Shown piece by piece: positions 15,041 to 22,639 of a stretch of DNA of 42,350 bases. The position numbers and the translations under genes were made by a program. The notes under the pieces were generated by a model, which made no database searches, was not told the origin of the DNA, and was given only the letters and a program-made list of their open reading frames with translations. Each line of letters opens with the position of its first letter. Position 1 is the stretch's first letter. Source of the stretch: a virus; the IMG/VR virus record IMGVR_UViG_3300044627_002210, positions 1 through 42,350 of that record, one strand, 5' to 3'.

Positions 15041-15501
15041 TGCACCCCCAATTCAATCCCCAAGCCCTGCTTAACAAACCTCTGGAAATCTCCTATTGGA
15101 AAGATTCCATTGGGGAGGACGCAAAAATCGTTGACATTGGGGAAGACCAATATAAGATCGTATTTGAGCAAGCACCGGAAGACGATGATCAGGAAGACCT
15201 TTTCATTTGGACAACCCAAGAACCGGAATCAATCGAAGGAGATAGAGCATTCTTCCGAAACATTGGAGCAACAAATTTCTATCTGAAAATCAAACAAAAA
15301 CTAGAATACAATAACATTATGAAAACAACAGTAAAGGAACTGAGTGAGAAGCTGGGAGTAGATACCGTGTATGTGAACGGATTTCTTCAAACCCTAATCA
15401 AGATGGGCAAGGCAAGCGTGGTAGGCAAGGTGAAGAAACCTAGCGGAACCCGTGGCAAGCCTTCCAATATCTACGAAATCAACGAAGGTATCGTTGACTA
15501 A
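15040..15501 (+). CDS. Fused ORF: hypothetical domain plus small DNA-binding-type domain
   Basis: Residues 1-86 form one acidic protein (PLEISYWKDSIGEDAKIVDIG...). At 15298 the sequence CAAAAACTAG replaces the usual TAAAAACTAG, so the stop codon of the box is now Gln and the frame runs on through the promoter (KLEYNNI) into the next gene. The result is a 153-residue fusion. The second half is also encoded on its own from 15319. Confidence 0.72.
   Translation: MHPQFNPQALLNKPLEISYWKDSIGEDAKIVDIGEDQYKIVFEQAPEDDDQEDLFIWTTQEPESIEGDRAFFRNIGATNFYLKIKQKLEYNNIMKTTVKELSEKLGVDTVYVNGFLQTLIKMGKASVVGKVKKPSGTRGKPSNIYEINEGIVD
15307..15312 (+). promoter_or_regulatory. Internal promoter box inside the fused ORF
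   Basis: AAAAACTAG at 15298-15306 region and hexamer TACAAT at 15307-15312, with the ATG at 15319 after exactly 6 bases. It keeps the normal geometry although the upstream stop is lost, so it should still drive the downstream half alone. Confidence 0.65.
15319..15501 (+). CDS. Small winged-helix-like protein, 60 aa
   Basis: KTTVKELSEKLGVDTVYVNGFLQTLIKMGKASVVGKVKK, then GTRGKPSNIYEI: helix, helix-turn-helix and a short wing, a pattern of compact phage DNA-binding proteins. Made separately from the internal box and possibly also as the tail of the 153-residue fusion. A regulatory role is an inference. Confidence 0.72.
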   Translation: MKTTVKELSEKLGVDTVYVNGFLQTLIKMGKASVVGKVKKPSGTRGKPSNIYEINEGIVD

Positions 15502-15502
15502 C

Positions 15503-15714
15503 AATTTTCCAATGGAGCAACGGTGTGGAAAATCTTAGACACACAGCAGAGTCGCTTGAAGTATCTCTGGATTAGTTTATCAGGCAAGAAAGAAGGAAAG
15601 ACGAAACCCTTCCTCCTGACGCATCGAGTAGCCAGTCGTGGTGAAAGCCAGATATGTTGAGTAGATTGTGGGCATGATCAGCCTAGAGTGGGGGTAAGAC
15701 CCACTTGCTCCACC
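15503..15714 (+). ncRNA. Candidate structured RNA with tRNA-like 3' end
   Basis: GGAGCAA 15514-15520 pairs with TTGCTCC 15705-15711, directly preceded by a 5-bp stem with 7-base loop (GTGGG 15688-15692, CCCAC 15700-15704), then A-CC and TTTTT. This copies the acceptor plus T-arm layout, but the T-loop GGTAAGA is not canonical. A long hairpin lies in the middle (TCAGG/CCTGA enclosing GAAGG/CCTTC). ATTTTCCA 15504-15511 can also pair with TGGAAAAT 15526-15533. Class unknown. Confidence 0.55.
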
Positions 15715-15747
15715 TTTTTAATAAATAAAACACTAACCACCGCGAAA

Positions 15748-15864
15748 ATGCGTGACCTGACGGCAAATGGAAGCTCTACCAAGTGGGGGACTGGCATTCT
15801 GCATAACGCCAATGTGGAGGCACGGGCGGACAACGCCGCACCGCCGAAGCCCCCGACTCAATAA
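15748..15864 (+). CDS. Short ORF ending in a cassette-like tail, 38 aa
   Basis: MRDLTANGSSTKWG, then the tail HNANVEARADNAAPPKPPT, which is the translation of the first repeat core. Such tails are what one gets when a truncated gene reads into a recombination site. Probably the remnant of a gene rather than a functional protein. Confidence 0.4.
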   Translation: MRDLTANGSSTKWGTGILHNANVEARADNAAPPKPPTQ

Positions 15865-15868
15865 CTAC

Positions 15869-16210
15869 ATGAAAACTACGAAATCAAAACACCCCGCCCG
15901 TTGCTCTCTCACGCCTTGTTCGTCGTCTTTGATTTTGAAACGTCGGATGCAACTCAAACGCATGGAAATCCAGATAGAGAAAAACGTCGCGTGGAATCTC
16001 GGCTACGATCCAAGCGATATCTGGCATCACGAACTACTCGACCGCCGCAACGAACTCTCACTGATCGTGGGTAAAACCGACCCCGAATGGTGGGCGATCT
16101 ACGACCGATTCCGGGACGCCGAAAACTGCAAGCGGCTGATGACCTTTCTTCCGACGAACGACCAAGCTGACCCGCTGCATGGGCGGGGGAAGACTCAACC
16201 GGAGAAATAA
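15869..16210 (+). CDS. Hypothetical protein of foreign block, 113 aa
   Basis: Start chosen at MKTTKSKHPARC; later ATGs at 15949 and 15961 are possible. The body (EIQIEKNVAWNLGYDPSDIWHHELLDRRNELSLIVG, PEWWAIYDRFRDAENCKRL) is helical. The C terminus (LPTNDQADPLHGRG) reads through the second repeat core. Unknown family. Confidence 0.65.
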   Translation: MKTTKSKHPARCSLTPCSSSLILKRRMQLKRMEIQIEKNVAWNLGYDPSDIWHHELLDRRNELSLIVGKTDPEWWAIYDRFRDAENCKRLMTFLPTNDQADPLHGRGKTQPEK

Positions 16211-16211
16211 T

Positions 16212-16538
16212 ATGCCGAATCACAGAAAACTCAGAGAAGAACAGGAAGGCCCATGCAGTTGGGTCCAGCGTCTGGTTCGCCGTTGGCGGTGGACACGCAG
16301 AGAGCGCGACATCATCCAGAACTGTGGATGCGTGACCTACTGCCCGAAGTGCCACGACATGCTCAACGATCAAGCCTACTGGCTGGCGAGCAATGGCGAC
16401 GGACTTGGAACCTACAAGTGCCGACTCTGCGGGAATGTCAGCGAGTGGCATTTCGGCATCGCTCCCGTGGCGCTGCTGATCTACTCGGCTCACACGAAGC
16501 ATACGGCGAACGATCAAGTGGAGGCACGCCGACCATGA
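16212..16538 (+). CDS. Zinc-ribbon protein of foreign block, 108 aa
   Basis: CPKC at about residue 48 and CRLC at about residue 77 make a four-Cys zinc ribbon after a basic N terminus (RLVRRWRWTRRERD). Its end, HTANDQVEARRP, is the translation of the third repeat core. Its TGA overlaps the next ATG. Function unknown. Confidence 0.7.
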   Translation: MPNHRKLREEQEGPCSWVQRLVRRWRWTRRERDIIQNCGCVTYCPKCHDMLNDQAYWLASNGDGLGTYKCRLCGNVSEWHFGIAPVALLIYSAHTKHTANDQVEARRP

Positions 16539-16810
16539 ATGCTCGAATACAGAAAGAAGCCAAACGTCTAGGTCTTGGAATCCGCCCCGGCGGGAAATAC
16601 GTTCGAGGAGGGTGGACTGACGGAATGCCCGGAAAATGGGTGTTCAGCACCTACCCGCTCGATCCGTCTGGAAACGAAAAAGAGGAGGACATGGGACACT
16701 GCGACGACAACGCCGAGGACGCCATCGAGCAGCTGGGCAAGGACGCTGAGTATTTCTTCGCTAACGTCACAACGCACGCGCCGGGAGCCAATGAGAAGCC
16801 TTTGAAATGA
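16535..16810 (+). CDS. Hypothetical protein of foreign block, 91 aa
   Basis: ATGA junction with the zinc-ribbon gene. Starts NARIQKEAKRLGLGIRPGGKY, basic, then an acidic helix (CDDNAEDAIEQLGKDAEYF). GC-rich codons. No family recognised. Confidence 0.68.
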   Translation: MNARIQKEAKRLGLGIRPGGKYVRGGWTDGMPGKWVFSTYPLDPSGNEKEEDMGHCDDNAEDAIEQLGKDAEYFFANVTTHAPGANEKPLK

Positions 16811-16889
16811 AACTGGAGAGCTAGTCTCGGTCGTGTGCCGTGGCTTGTTCTCGCTCTTCCGAATTACCAACCAACCTACAAATCACGAT

Positions 16890-17144
16890 ATGACGATACG
16901 AATCACAAAATGGAACGGACTCTGCCTCACGGCGGAAAAGAAACACCGCTGGTGCCTGAAAATATGGTGGCTGGGCAAATGGTGGGGACGCTGCGGCTTC
17001 TCATCCAGCGGGCGGGACTTCTACCACACGGATGTTAGCTACTACCATCACGGATGGACTCGGACGCGCCGGACGTGGATCGGCCCGATCATGGTCGAAG
17101 CTGAAAAGTCCCTGACGTGGGGAATCATTTCCGGAGAACAGTAA
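16890..17144 (+). CDS. Trp-rich hypothetical protein, 84 aa
   Basis: MTIRITKWNG then WCLKIWWLGKWWGRCGF and HHGWTRTRRTWIG: very rich in Trp, Arg and His. Not clearly membrane-spanning because charged residues alternate. Last gene of the foreign block. The start at 16890 avoids an odd N-terminal extension. Confidence 0.6.
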   Translation: MTIRITKWNGLCLTAEKKHRWCLKIWWLGKWWGRCGFSSSGRDFYHTDVSYYHHGWTRTRRTWIGPIMVEAEKSLTWGIISGEQ

Positions 17145-17235
17145 CTTATGACCCCCAATAAGTGTCCATAACCATGCCGGAATCAATTATGCGCTTTCCT
17201 TACTACATTCTTAAAAACTAGAACACAATAACACA

Positions 17236-17796
17236 ATGAGCAAAACGCTAATTACAACACTGTCGGTTCTTGGAGGTGTCATCCTCCTTGGAGTAATCCT
17301 TTTGGTTTCCGTTCTGGGAAGCTTCAACTCTTACACAAGATTTGAGAATCTTGCAAAAGCAGCACAAACGGATAATAAGAATATCCTTGATAACACTCGA
17401 AAATCCATTCGGGAAGCTGCCAACGTATCGGACAAGGAAGTGGAAGCCCTTACCAATATCATCACGGGTTATGCCGATGCAAGAGGGGGTAATACTGCCG
17501 GGGATGGTCAACTTGTCACTGTAGGTATGGTGACGGAAGCAGTCCCAAGTATCCAAGGTATTGAAACGCTGAAGAATCTCCAGAACATCGTGGTTGCAGG
17601 ACGAAAGGATTGGCAAATGGCACAAACACGATTGGTTGATATCAAACGACAAGCGGATAATATGATTGGAACCGTACCATCTGGAACCATTCTGAAATGG
17701 TTTGGTAAAAAGGAAATTGAAATTATCATCGTAACTTCCAAGGAAACCGAAGGTAATTTTGCCACTGGTGAGGATAATTCCAATTGGGTTGAGTGA
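17236..17796 (+). CDS. LemA family protein, 186 aa
   Basis: Box hexamer CACAAT at 17224-17229. One N-terminal TM segment (residues 5-28), then a long helical coiled region starting SYTRFENLAKAAQTDN and a KNLQNIVVAGRKDWQMAQTRLVDIKRQADNMIG helix, ending SGTILKWFG. This is the LemA layout, a membrane-anchored helical bundle seen in many bacteria and phages. Role unknown. Coupled to the next membrane gene. Confidence 0.82.
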   Translation: MSKTLITTLSVLGGVILLGVILLVSVLGSFNSYTRFENLAKAAQTDNKNILDNTRKSIREAANVSDKEVEALTNIITGYADARGGNTAGDGQLVTVGMVTEAVPSIQGIETLKNLQNIVVAGRKDWQMAQTRLVDIKRQADNMIGTVPSGTILKWFGKKEIEIIIVTSKETEGNFATGEDNSNWVE

Positions 17797-18866
17797 TGAG
17801 CGGATACTGGATATTCCTGTTGATGATAATCCCCGTGATCGCGGGGGTTGTCTCATGGCAAAAGTTCCACACAATTGAATTGTGGGAATCGGCAACAAGC
17901 GTGGGAGCGGCACTGGTTGTGATCATCTCTGTTTTTGGCATATCACAATGTAGCCTGAGTCATGATACTTATACCGAATCCGGTAGGATTATGTCGGTTG
18001 TCCACACTCCTAAATGGAAGGCTGAATGGACGGAGACGGAGACATACACCACAACCGATTCCAAGGGTAAATCCCATACACATACAAGACTGGTTACAAG
18101 AAGAAAAACACATTCCCCCACATGGGTTGCAGATACGACAATCGGTAGTATGCAAATCACGGAAGGATATTTTAATTACATTGGGAGACAACATGGAATT
18201 CGTAAAGAGTTGGGGTATCGTCCCGATTATGATTCAGGAGATAGATATGATTATCATTCCACGGTATCTGATGATCCCGAATTTTGTGATTATCCGGTCA
18301 ATGGAACTGCCATGTGGTTAAATCCAATCCTAACCCAAAAGGGATTGCGTGGATATGAAAAGCTATCAGACAATGAAATCCAACAATACGGACTATTTGA
18401 TTATCCGAACCATGATAAATTCAAGTCATCCCGATTGTTGGGGGGTGTTCCCCTAAGCCATTGGGATTGGGATAAGATGAATACCTATCTATATGATCAA
18501 AGGGGGGTGAATGTTCTCATGGTCAAATTGGGTAGCATTGATACTGCCAAGAAATTCCAACAACATTGGAAGAACGGTAGGAAGAATGATCTGGTTCTAT
18601 GCTATGGTGATGGTTGGTCTTATGTGTTTGGATGGACTGATAAGGAACTGGTTAAGATGAATCTTCAGACGATCTTGTTGGATAATCCAATTGATATTAA
18701 TATCATACCTTTGATAAAATCGGAAATTCTGAAAAATTACAAGCCTCATAATTGGGAGCAATATCAGGACGATGAATTTGTGGTAGAGACTTGGATGATC
18801 GTCACGGCATTTCTCCTGATGATCGCAACCCAAGCAGGACTCTACTACAAGTTCCATAAAAACTAG
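17796..18866 (+). CDS. Large membrane-anchored protein, LemA partner, 356 aa
   Basis: Starts on the last base of the LemA stop. Two hydrophobic segments at residues 3-20 and 32-52, a long soluble domain with His/Thr-rich region (TDSKGKSHTHTRLV) and a final TM segment near residue 335 (MIVTAFLLMIATQAGLYY). Similar LemA-linked membrane proteins occur in other phages. Function unknown; a joint complex with LemA is an inference from coupling. Confidence 0.78.
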   Translation: MSGYWIFLLMIIPVIAGVVSWQKFHTIELWESATSVGAALVVIISVFGISQCSLSHDTYTESGRIMSVVHTPKWKAEWTETETYTTTDSKGKSHTHTRLVTRRKTHSPTWVADTTIGSMQITEGYFNYIGRQHGIRKELGYRPDYDSGDRYDYHSTVSDDPEFCDYPVNGTAMWLNPILTQKGLRGYEKLSDNEIQQYGLFDYPNHDKFKSSRLLGGVPLSHWDWDKMNTYLYDQRGVNVLMVKLGSIDTAKKFQQHWKNGRKNDLVLCYGDGWSYVFGWTDKELVKMNLQTILLDNPIDINIIPLIKSEILKNYKPHNWEQYQDDEFVVETWMIVTAFLLMIATQAGLYYKFHKN

Positions 18867-18880
18867 CGTATAATCGAAGT

Positions 18881-19126
18881 ATGAAACCAACAATCAGTCT
18901 GATTAAGTCCATCATTTGGAAAATGTATTATCACCTATCTTTAGGCAAGGATTACCAATCCAGTATGAAGAGTGCATCCAACATCTTCTCCAACGTGATC
19001 GACTCCACGAACGGTAGGGTGTCGCATTTCCATAACATCAAAGGTGATCGCATTCGGGGATGGCATAAGCGAATCAAGTTCAATGTCAATGTCACACAAC
19101 ATCCTTTAATCTCAAAATATTATTAA
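18881..19126 (+). CDS. Hypothetical protein, 81 aa
   Basis: Box hexamer TATAAT at 18869-18874, a perfect -10 element. Basic, with SLIKSIIWKMYYHLSLG at the start. Unknown. Followed at once by the next gene. Confidence 0.72.
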   Translation: MKPTISLIKSIIWKMYYHLSLGKDYQSSMKSASNIFSNVIDSTNGRVSHFHNIKGDRIRGWHKRIKFNVNVTQHPLISKYY

Positions 19127-19127
19127 T

Positions 19128-19391
19128 ATGATGACTGATATTTACAAAATCGGAGAATACACCATCTTAATTGAACGTGATGAAGATGATGATGATTTCT
19201 GGTATTATCATAATGTAATTCTACCAAGCGGAGAACAACATATGTTAGATACTTGCAGAAATATCAATGATAAGGATATTGCGGCGTTTATATCATTCTA
19301 TGAAGTCCATGATAGATTTCCAACACGCAAGGATCACCCAACGAACAAGGTCGGGGGACTGAATGCCAAGAGAATTCTTGAGATTAAATAA
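19128..19391 (+). CDS. Hypothetical acidic protein, 87 aa
   Basis: Two consecutive ATGs (19128, 19131). Reads IYKIGEYTILIERDEDDDDFWYYHNVILPSG, a beta hairpin with acidic loop, then a helical end with basic residues. No family. Confidence 0.68.
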   Translation: MMTDIYKIGEYTILIERDEDDDDFWYYHNVILPSGEQHMLDTCRNINDKDIAAFISFYEVHDRFPTRKDHPTNKVGGLNAKRILEIK

Positions 19392-19395
19392 TACC

Positions 19396-19650
19396 ATGTC
19401 CCAATGTAGATACTGTCAGTCCTCATCATATGGTCTAGGATGTCCCGCTTCCCCTTATGGAAAGCATGAACACTTTGATGATGAAAGGAAATGTGAATTT
19501 TGTGGACAGACAGGCTATGGTGCAGGATGCACACTTAGTCCCGTGAAGAAGCACAAGCATGGTAGTGGCAAGAACAAGTGTAGGTGGTGTGGAAATACGG
19601 CATCCGGTCATGGTTGCATTCATTCCCCAAGTGGATATCACGAAAAATAA
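19396..19650 (+). CDS. Triple zinc-knuckle repeat protein, 84 aa
   Basis: Three tandem units of C-x2-C, then G-x-G-C, SP and an H-x-H/K: CRYC...GLGCPASP...HEH, CEFC...GAGCTLSP...HKH, CRWC...GHGCIHSP...HEK. Each unit should bind one zinc through three Cys and one His. Small proteins of this sort occur in phages; role unknown. Start at 19396 fits the first unit. Confidence 0.82.
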   Translation: MSQCRYCQSSSYGLGCPASPYGKHEHFDDERKCEFCGQTGYGAGCTLSPVKKHKHGSGKNKCRWCGNTASGHGCIHSPSGYHEK

Positions 19651-19651
19651 T

Positions 19652-19843
19652 ATGAAAGAAATTAAATTTGATAATGATTTTAAGTTGGGTAAAGCAACAC
19701 ATAGGAATCTAGGAGTTGTTGAAATAACCGAAGCATGTCTATTTATGCAGGATTGTAATCCCGATGCTTCAACTCTTTATGTTGAACACGATGGCGATAT
19801 TAAAGAAGTATCTCACAATATGATGATTCCTCAATCAAAATAA
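19652..19843 (+). CDS. Hypothetical protein, 63 aa
   Basis: Starts one base after the zinc-knuckle stop. KEIKFDNDFKLGKATHRNLGVVEITEACLFM is mostly strands. No motif. Confidence 0.7.
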   Translation: MKEIKFDNDFKLGKATHRNLGVVEITEACLFMQDCNPDASTLYVEHDGDIKEVSHNMMIPQSK

Positions 19844-19844
19844 T

Positions 19845-20108
19845 ATGAAAGCATTGACAAAAGAACAATTGGAAGAACTTGGTTTCACGGTTAAGGAAAG
19901 ACAACTTAAAAAAGGATTGAAAATTGATATCTATTGGGATGGTTGTTATTCTGATTATATCGGGCATTACGAAGAGTATCCATCGTTTAGGGATATCATT
20001 GGAAACGTAGTGAGAGAGGTTGGAAACGAAACGGACAGGCTATGGAAGAACCGTTTGATGGAGAGGTTGTTTGGTGATGCGAACGACACTATCTATTACG
20101 ATATGTGA
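19845..20108 (+). CDS. Hypothetical protein, 87 aa
   Basis: KALTKEQLEELGFTVKERQLKKGLKIDIYWDG looks like a helix then strand pair, and the end is helical. Ends the operon from 18881; its TGA is not part of the next box, which here has the variant TTAAAAAATAG. Confidence 0.7.
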   Translation: MKALTKEQLEELGFTVKERQLKKGLKIDIYWDGCYSDYIGHYEEYPSFRDIIGNVVREVGNETDRLWKNRLMERLFGDANDTIYYDM

Positions 20109-20134
20109 ATTAAAAAATAGCACACACTGTTCTC

Positions 20135-20323
20135 ATGCCGAATAAAACATTTACAATCAAACAAGTTCGAGAATATGTTGAAGGGTGGTTGGGAGTAGAG
20201 GATGATATGCAAGCCCTGAACATGAATCAGATCAAGGCAATGCTGAACAATTCTCTGGTATGCGTGGACGATCCAAGCGATGGGATTGAGGATTATGTGG
20301 CGCGAAGTTTGGATAAAAACTAA
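20135..20323 (+). CDS. Hypothetical protein, 62 aa
   Basis: Box variant TTAAAAAATAG with hexamer CACACT at 20123-20128. TIKQVREYVEGWLGVEDDMQALNMNQIKAML is helical. The last three residues (DKN) and TAA come from the following box. Confidence 0.72.
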   Translation: MPNKTFTIKQVREYVEGWLGVEDDMQALNMNQIKAMLNNSLVCVDDPSDGIEDYVARSLDKN

Positions 20324-20337
20324 ATTATAATCAACCC

Positions 20338-20523
20338 ATGGAAGATTTCGTAGATAAATTTGAGGAGTGGACAGATGAAGAACTCACCAAAAGATGGAAC
20401 TATCTGGAAACCTGCAAGCTTTCCCATTATGTGGAACAAACGATGGATGCTATTGAGGCAAGTCTTAGCTATCGGAGAGTGGAAGCTTGGGATGCGGATG
20501 GTAAGATTACCCAAAGGGGTTAA
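20338..20523 (+). CDS. Hypothetical acidic protein, 61 aa
   Basis: Hexamer TATAAT at 20326-20331. DFVDKFEEWTDEELTKRWNYLETCKLSH suggests two helices. Unknown. Confidence 0.72.
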   Translation: MEDFVDKFEEWTDEELTKRWNYLETCKLSHYVEQTMDAIEASLSYRRVEAWDADGKITQRG

Positions 20524-20544
20524 AAACTAGACGATACTTGAGCC

Positions 20545-20883
20545 ATGAAGAGAACAACAATCAACAGAATCCAAAGGAAGCGAGAGCATCGCTATGAAAT
20601 TCTTAGACGGGTATTTTCAAATTTTTATGGTTTGAAGGACATGACACTCCCCAAAGCTATTGAAATCCTGAAACCACACAGGGGAGAGATTGCTGCTGAA
20701 CTTCGCTATCTGAATTGGTATGATCAAATGAGGGGGTGGATGCCTTTAGATAATAGAAAGGGAGTGGATACCTATGGATATGAATCGGAAGAATCAATCC
20801 TTATCAATCTTCAATATATTTCTGATCGTTTCCCCGCACAATTCCGCCTTCAATGGGTGCTGGATTTGCTGGATAAAAACTAG
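20545..20883 (+). CDS. Hypothetical basic protein, 112 aa
   Basis: Hexamer GATACT at 20533-20538. Starts KRTTINRIQRKREHRYEILRRVF (strongly basic helix) and continues helical. DNA or RNA contact is possible. Ends DKN-TAG inside the next box. Confidence 0.74.
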   Translation: MKRTTINRIQRKREHRYEILRRVFSNFYGLKDMTLPKAIEILKPHRGEIAAELRYLNWYDQMRGWMPLDNRKGVDTYGYESEESILINLQYISDRFPAQFRLQWVLDLLDKN

Positions 20884-20897
20884 AACACAATAACGCC

Positions 20898-21170
20898 ATG
20901 ACCAAACAATACTACATGTTCATTCCTCTGGACATTGACAAGGAAAAGAACACCCGATTCGTTGTGGAGACGGATGGGATTCCTACTGGTAATCTATTCT
21001 CTGGTAGGGTCATCGCAAGGAACAAGAAAGCTTACTGGTATTTGGGAAGAGAATCGGATCAATGGGCAAATCCCATTGCGGATATGAAGAACGGCAGCAA
21101 GCCATCTTTCCTTCCCATCAATCTGGATGAGGCGATTGCGAAATTTGATGAGCATTGCATCGAAGGATAA
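20898..21170 (+). CDS. Hypothetical protein, 90 aa
   Basis: Hexamer CACAAT at 20886-20891. Strand-rich (YYMFIPLDI, TRFVVETDG, LFSGRVIARNKKAYWYLG). Unknown. Confidence 0.74.
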   Translation: MTKQYYMFIPLDIDKEKNTRFVVETDGIPTGNLFSGRVIARNKKAYWYLGRESDQWANPIADMKNGSKPSFLPINLDEAIAKFDEHCIEG

Positions 21171-21174
21171 AATT

Positions 21175-21807
21175 ATGAGAAACGTTAATATACCTAAAGC
21201 CAGAGTCTATATTCGCGCCGATGCATTCGGTGGTAATGAGACTGATTTTGAACCTGCGTGGTTACTCAGTGTCAGAGCAATGCGGAATCGTCCGTTCTGC
21301 TTTCAAGTTTGGGTAGATCGATTTGCTGCTTGTTTCGACAAGATTCCCCCTCAATGTGTCTATCACTATGAGCCGAATGGTGAACAAGTTAATCTTCCGC
21401 TTCATAAAGTGCAAATGTGGGAGTGTTTAACGGGTAGTATCGAGGTTTGGCAGAAAAGTCAGCTTGCAGATGTCCCTATGTTGGTGAATATGGGGAAAGG
21501 TTGCGCCCCCATGACTGGACATTACTGGTTCACCATTGATTTCCTTCCAGAAGGACAAGCTGCTGGGATGATTGACATTGGCGATGTGGAACTTCTTGAA
21601 GAACACAAGGAGGGGAATGTTGTGAAGTTGTCAAATGGACAAATTGCAATCTATCCAAACAACCGTTTGAAATGGTTGCCAATCAGTCTTACTCCGAAAG
21701 GTGCAGTGGAGCGCATACCTGATTGGAATGTCGCTACAAACGAACAATGGGATGACTGGTGGCAAGACTCAACAGAAATCCTTGGGGATGCTAAATGGGC
21801 TTACTAA
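21175..21807 (+). CDS. Hypothetical protein, 210 aa
   Basis: Follows the previous gene by 4 bases. Starts MRNVNIPKARVYIRADAFGGNETDFEP; contains QVWVDRFAACFDKIPPQCVYHY and ends in a Trp-rich region (EQWDDWWQDS). One of the longer unknowns here. No catalytic motif recognised. Confidence 0.74.
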   Translation: MRNVNIPKARVYIRADAFGGNETDFEPAWLLSVRAMRNRPFCFQVWVDRFAACFDKIPPQCVYHYEPNGEQVNLPLHKVQMWECLTGSIEVWQKSQLADVPMLVNMGKGCAPMTGHYWFTIDFLPEGQAAGMIDIGDVELLEEHKEGNVVKLSNGQIAIYPNNRLKWLPISLTPKGAVERIPDWNVATNEQWDDWWQDSTEILGDAKWAY

Positions 21808-21840
21808 CATGCTCTTTAAAAACTAGACTACACTGACAAC

Positions 21841-22154
21841 ATGAAGACAAGACCAAGAGCGATGAGAAGCTTTCCACCCGTTCTCTGAATCAGATGACGG
21901 AAATCGTCTCTCTGGCATGGAATGGTGCAGGTAATCGCGGCGGGAACATGTTCTACCTTGCCCAAGGTGCGACGGAATTCTGGACTAGGGGCAATGGCAC
22001 TGGTGGATCGAACAAAGACCTTGGACGTAAGGCATACTCCGCTGAATTCGGCTTGGGTATGGAGAACAAGAGAAGCTTTGTATCTGCTCTTGTCAATCCC
22101 GTGGAGCGTGAGAAGCTTATCAAGCGGGGTGATCTGGTTCTTACTGCTGGATGA
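21841..22154 (+). pseudogene. Gene with frameshift just after its start
   Basis: Box hexamer TACACT at 21829-21834 points to the ATG at 21841, but that frame ends after 15 codons. The frame shifted by two bases is open from 21843 and reads EDKTKSDEKLSTRSLNQMTEIVSLAWNGAGNRGGNMFYLAQGA...TAG at 22154. One missing base right after the ATG explains this. Translation could also begin at the internal ATG 21894 (86 residues). Glycine-rich product, unknown family. Confidence 0.6.
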
Positions 22155-22160
22155 TAGATT

Positions 22161-22266
22161 TGGGGTGTGCGACTAATGGTATGTCGGCATGTGGTCGCAA
22201 CAGACATGATATCCACTGTCTGCCAGACGAGTCAGCGATGGAGGTTCAAGTCCTCCCGCCCCAACC
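22161..22266 (+). ncRNA. tRNA-like RNA with abnormal anticodon region
   Basis: Acceptor TGGGGTG 22161-22167 pairs with CGCCCCA 22257-22263. The D-arm is CGAC/GTCG (22170-22186), and the T-arm is canonical, GGAGG-TTCAAGT-CCTCC (22240-22256), then A-CC. The centre is wrong for a tRNA: CATGT/ACATG (22188-22208) encloses an 11-base loop, and the variable region is 31 bases with a GTCT/AGAC hairpin. No anticodon can be assigned. Degraded tRNA, or a tRNA mimic. Confidence 0.6.
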
Positions 22267-22311
22267 TTTTAAAAACTAGATTAAGATTTGGTCGTAACGA
22301 GAAAGAAACAT

Positions 22312-22626
22312 ATGAAAAAAGTAATCGAAGGAAAAGTCTATAACACGGAAACCGCAACTGAAATTGATTATTATTCCAATAATTATTATTCAACGGATTT
22401 CAATCATTACACTGAATCGCTTTACAAAACCAAGAAGGGGAATTACTTTCTATATGGTTCTGGTAATGCCATGAGCAAATATTCATGTCCAGTTGGAAAC
22501 AACGGGCGGGGAGGTTCTTCTGATATCATCGCCCTAAGCGAATCAGAAGCCATGGAATGGATGGAAAAGTATGGGGATGCTGATATCACGGAGAAAGAAT
22601 TTTCCCATGCTCTGGTAGAGGCTTGA
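22312..22626 (+). CDS. Conserved phage/plasmid protein, 104 aa
   Basis: KKVIEGKVYNTETATEIDYYSNN...YTESLYKTKKGNYFLYGSG...ALSESEAMEWMEK belongs to a widespread small family of unknown role in phages and mobile elements. The box hexamer TAAGAT at 22282-22287 lies 24 bases before the ATG, an exception here. A TTG right after the hexamer is in frame, but the family starts MKKVI. Confidence 0.78.
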   Translation: MKKVIEGKVYNTETATEIDYYSNNYYSTDFNHYTESLYKTKKGNYFLYGSGNAMSKYSCPVGNNGRGGSSDIIALSESEAMEWMEKYGDADITEKEFSHALVEA

Positions 22627-22639
22627 GTGTCAAAAACAG

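Larger units (their letters stand above)
15720..17190 (+). other. GC-rich foreign block
   Basis: Composition and codon use shift clearly to GC-rich (many CGC, GCG, CCG codons) and boxes disappear for 1.5 kb. The genes here use ordinary spacing. Three similar non-coding cores of the form AACGnnCAAnnTG occur at about 15803, 16154 and 16510, each overlapping or directly following a gene's 3' end. I read it as recently acquired bacterial DNA, possibly as small cassettes. Confidence 0.7.
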
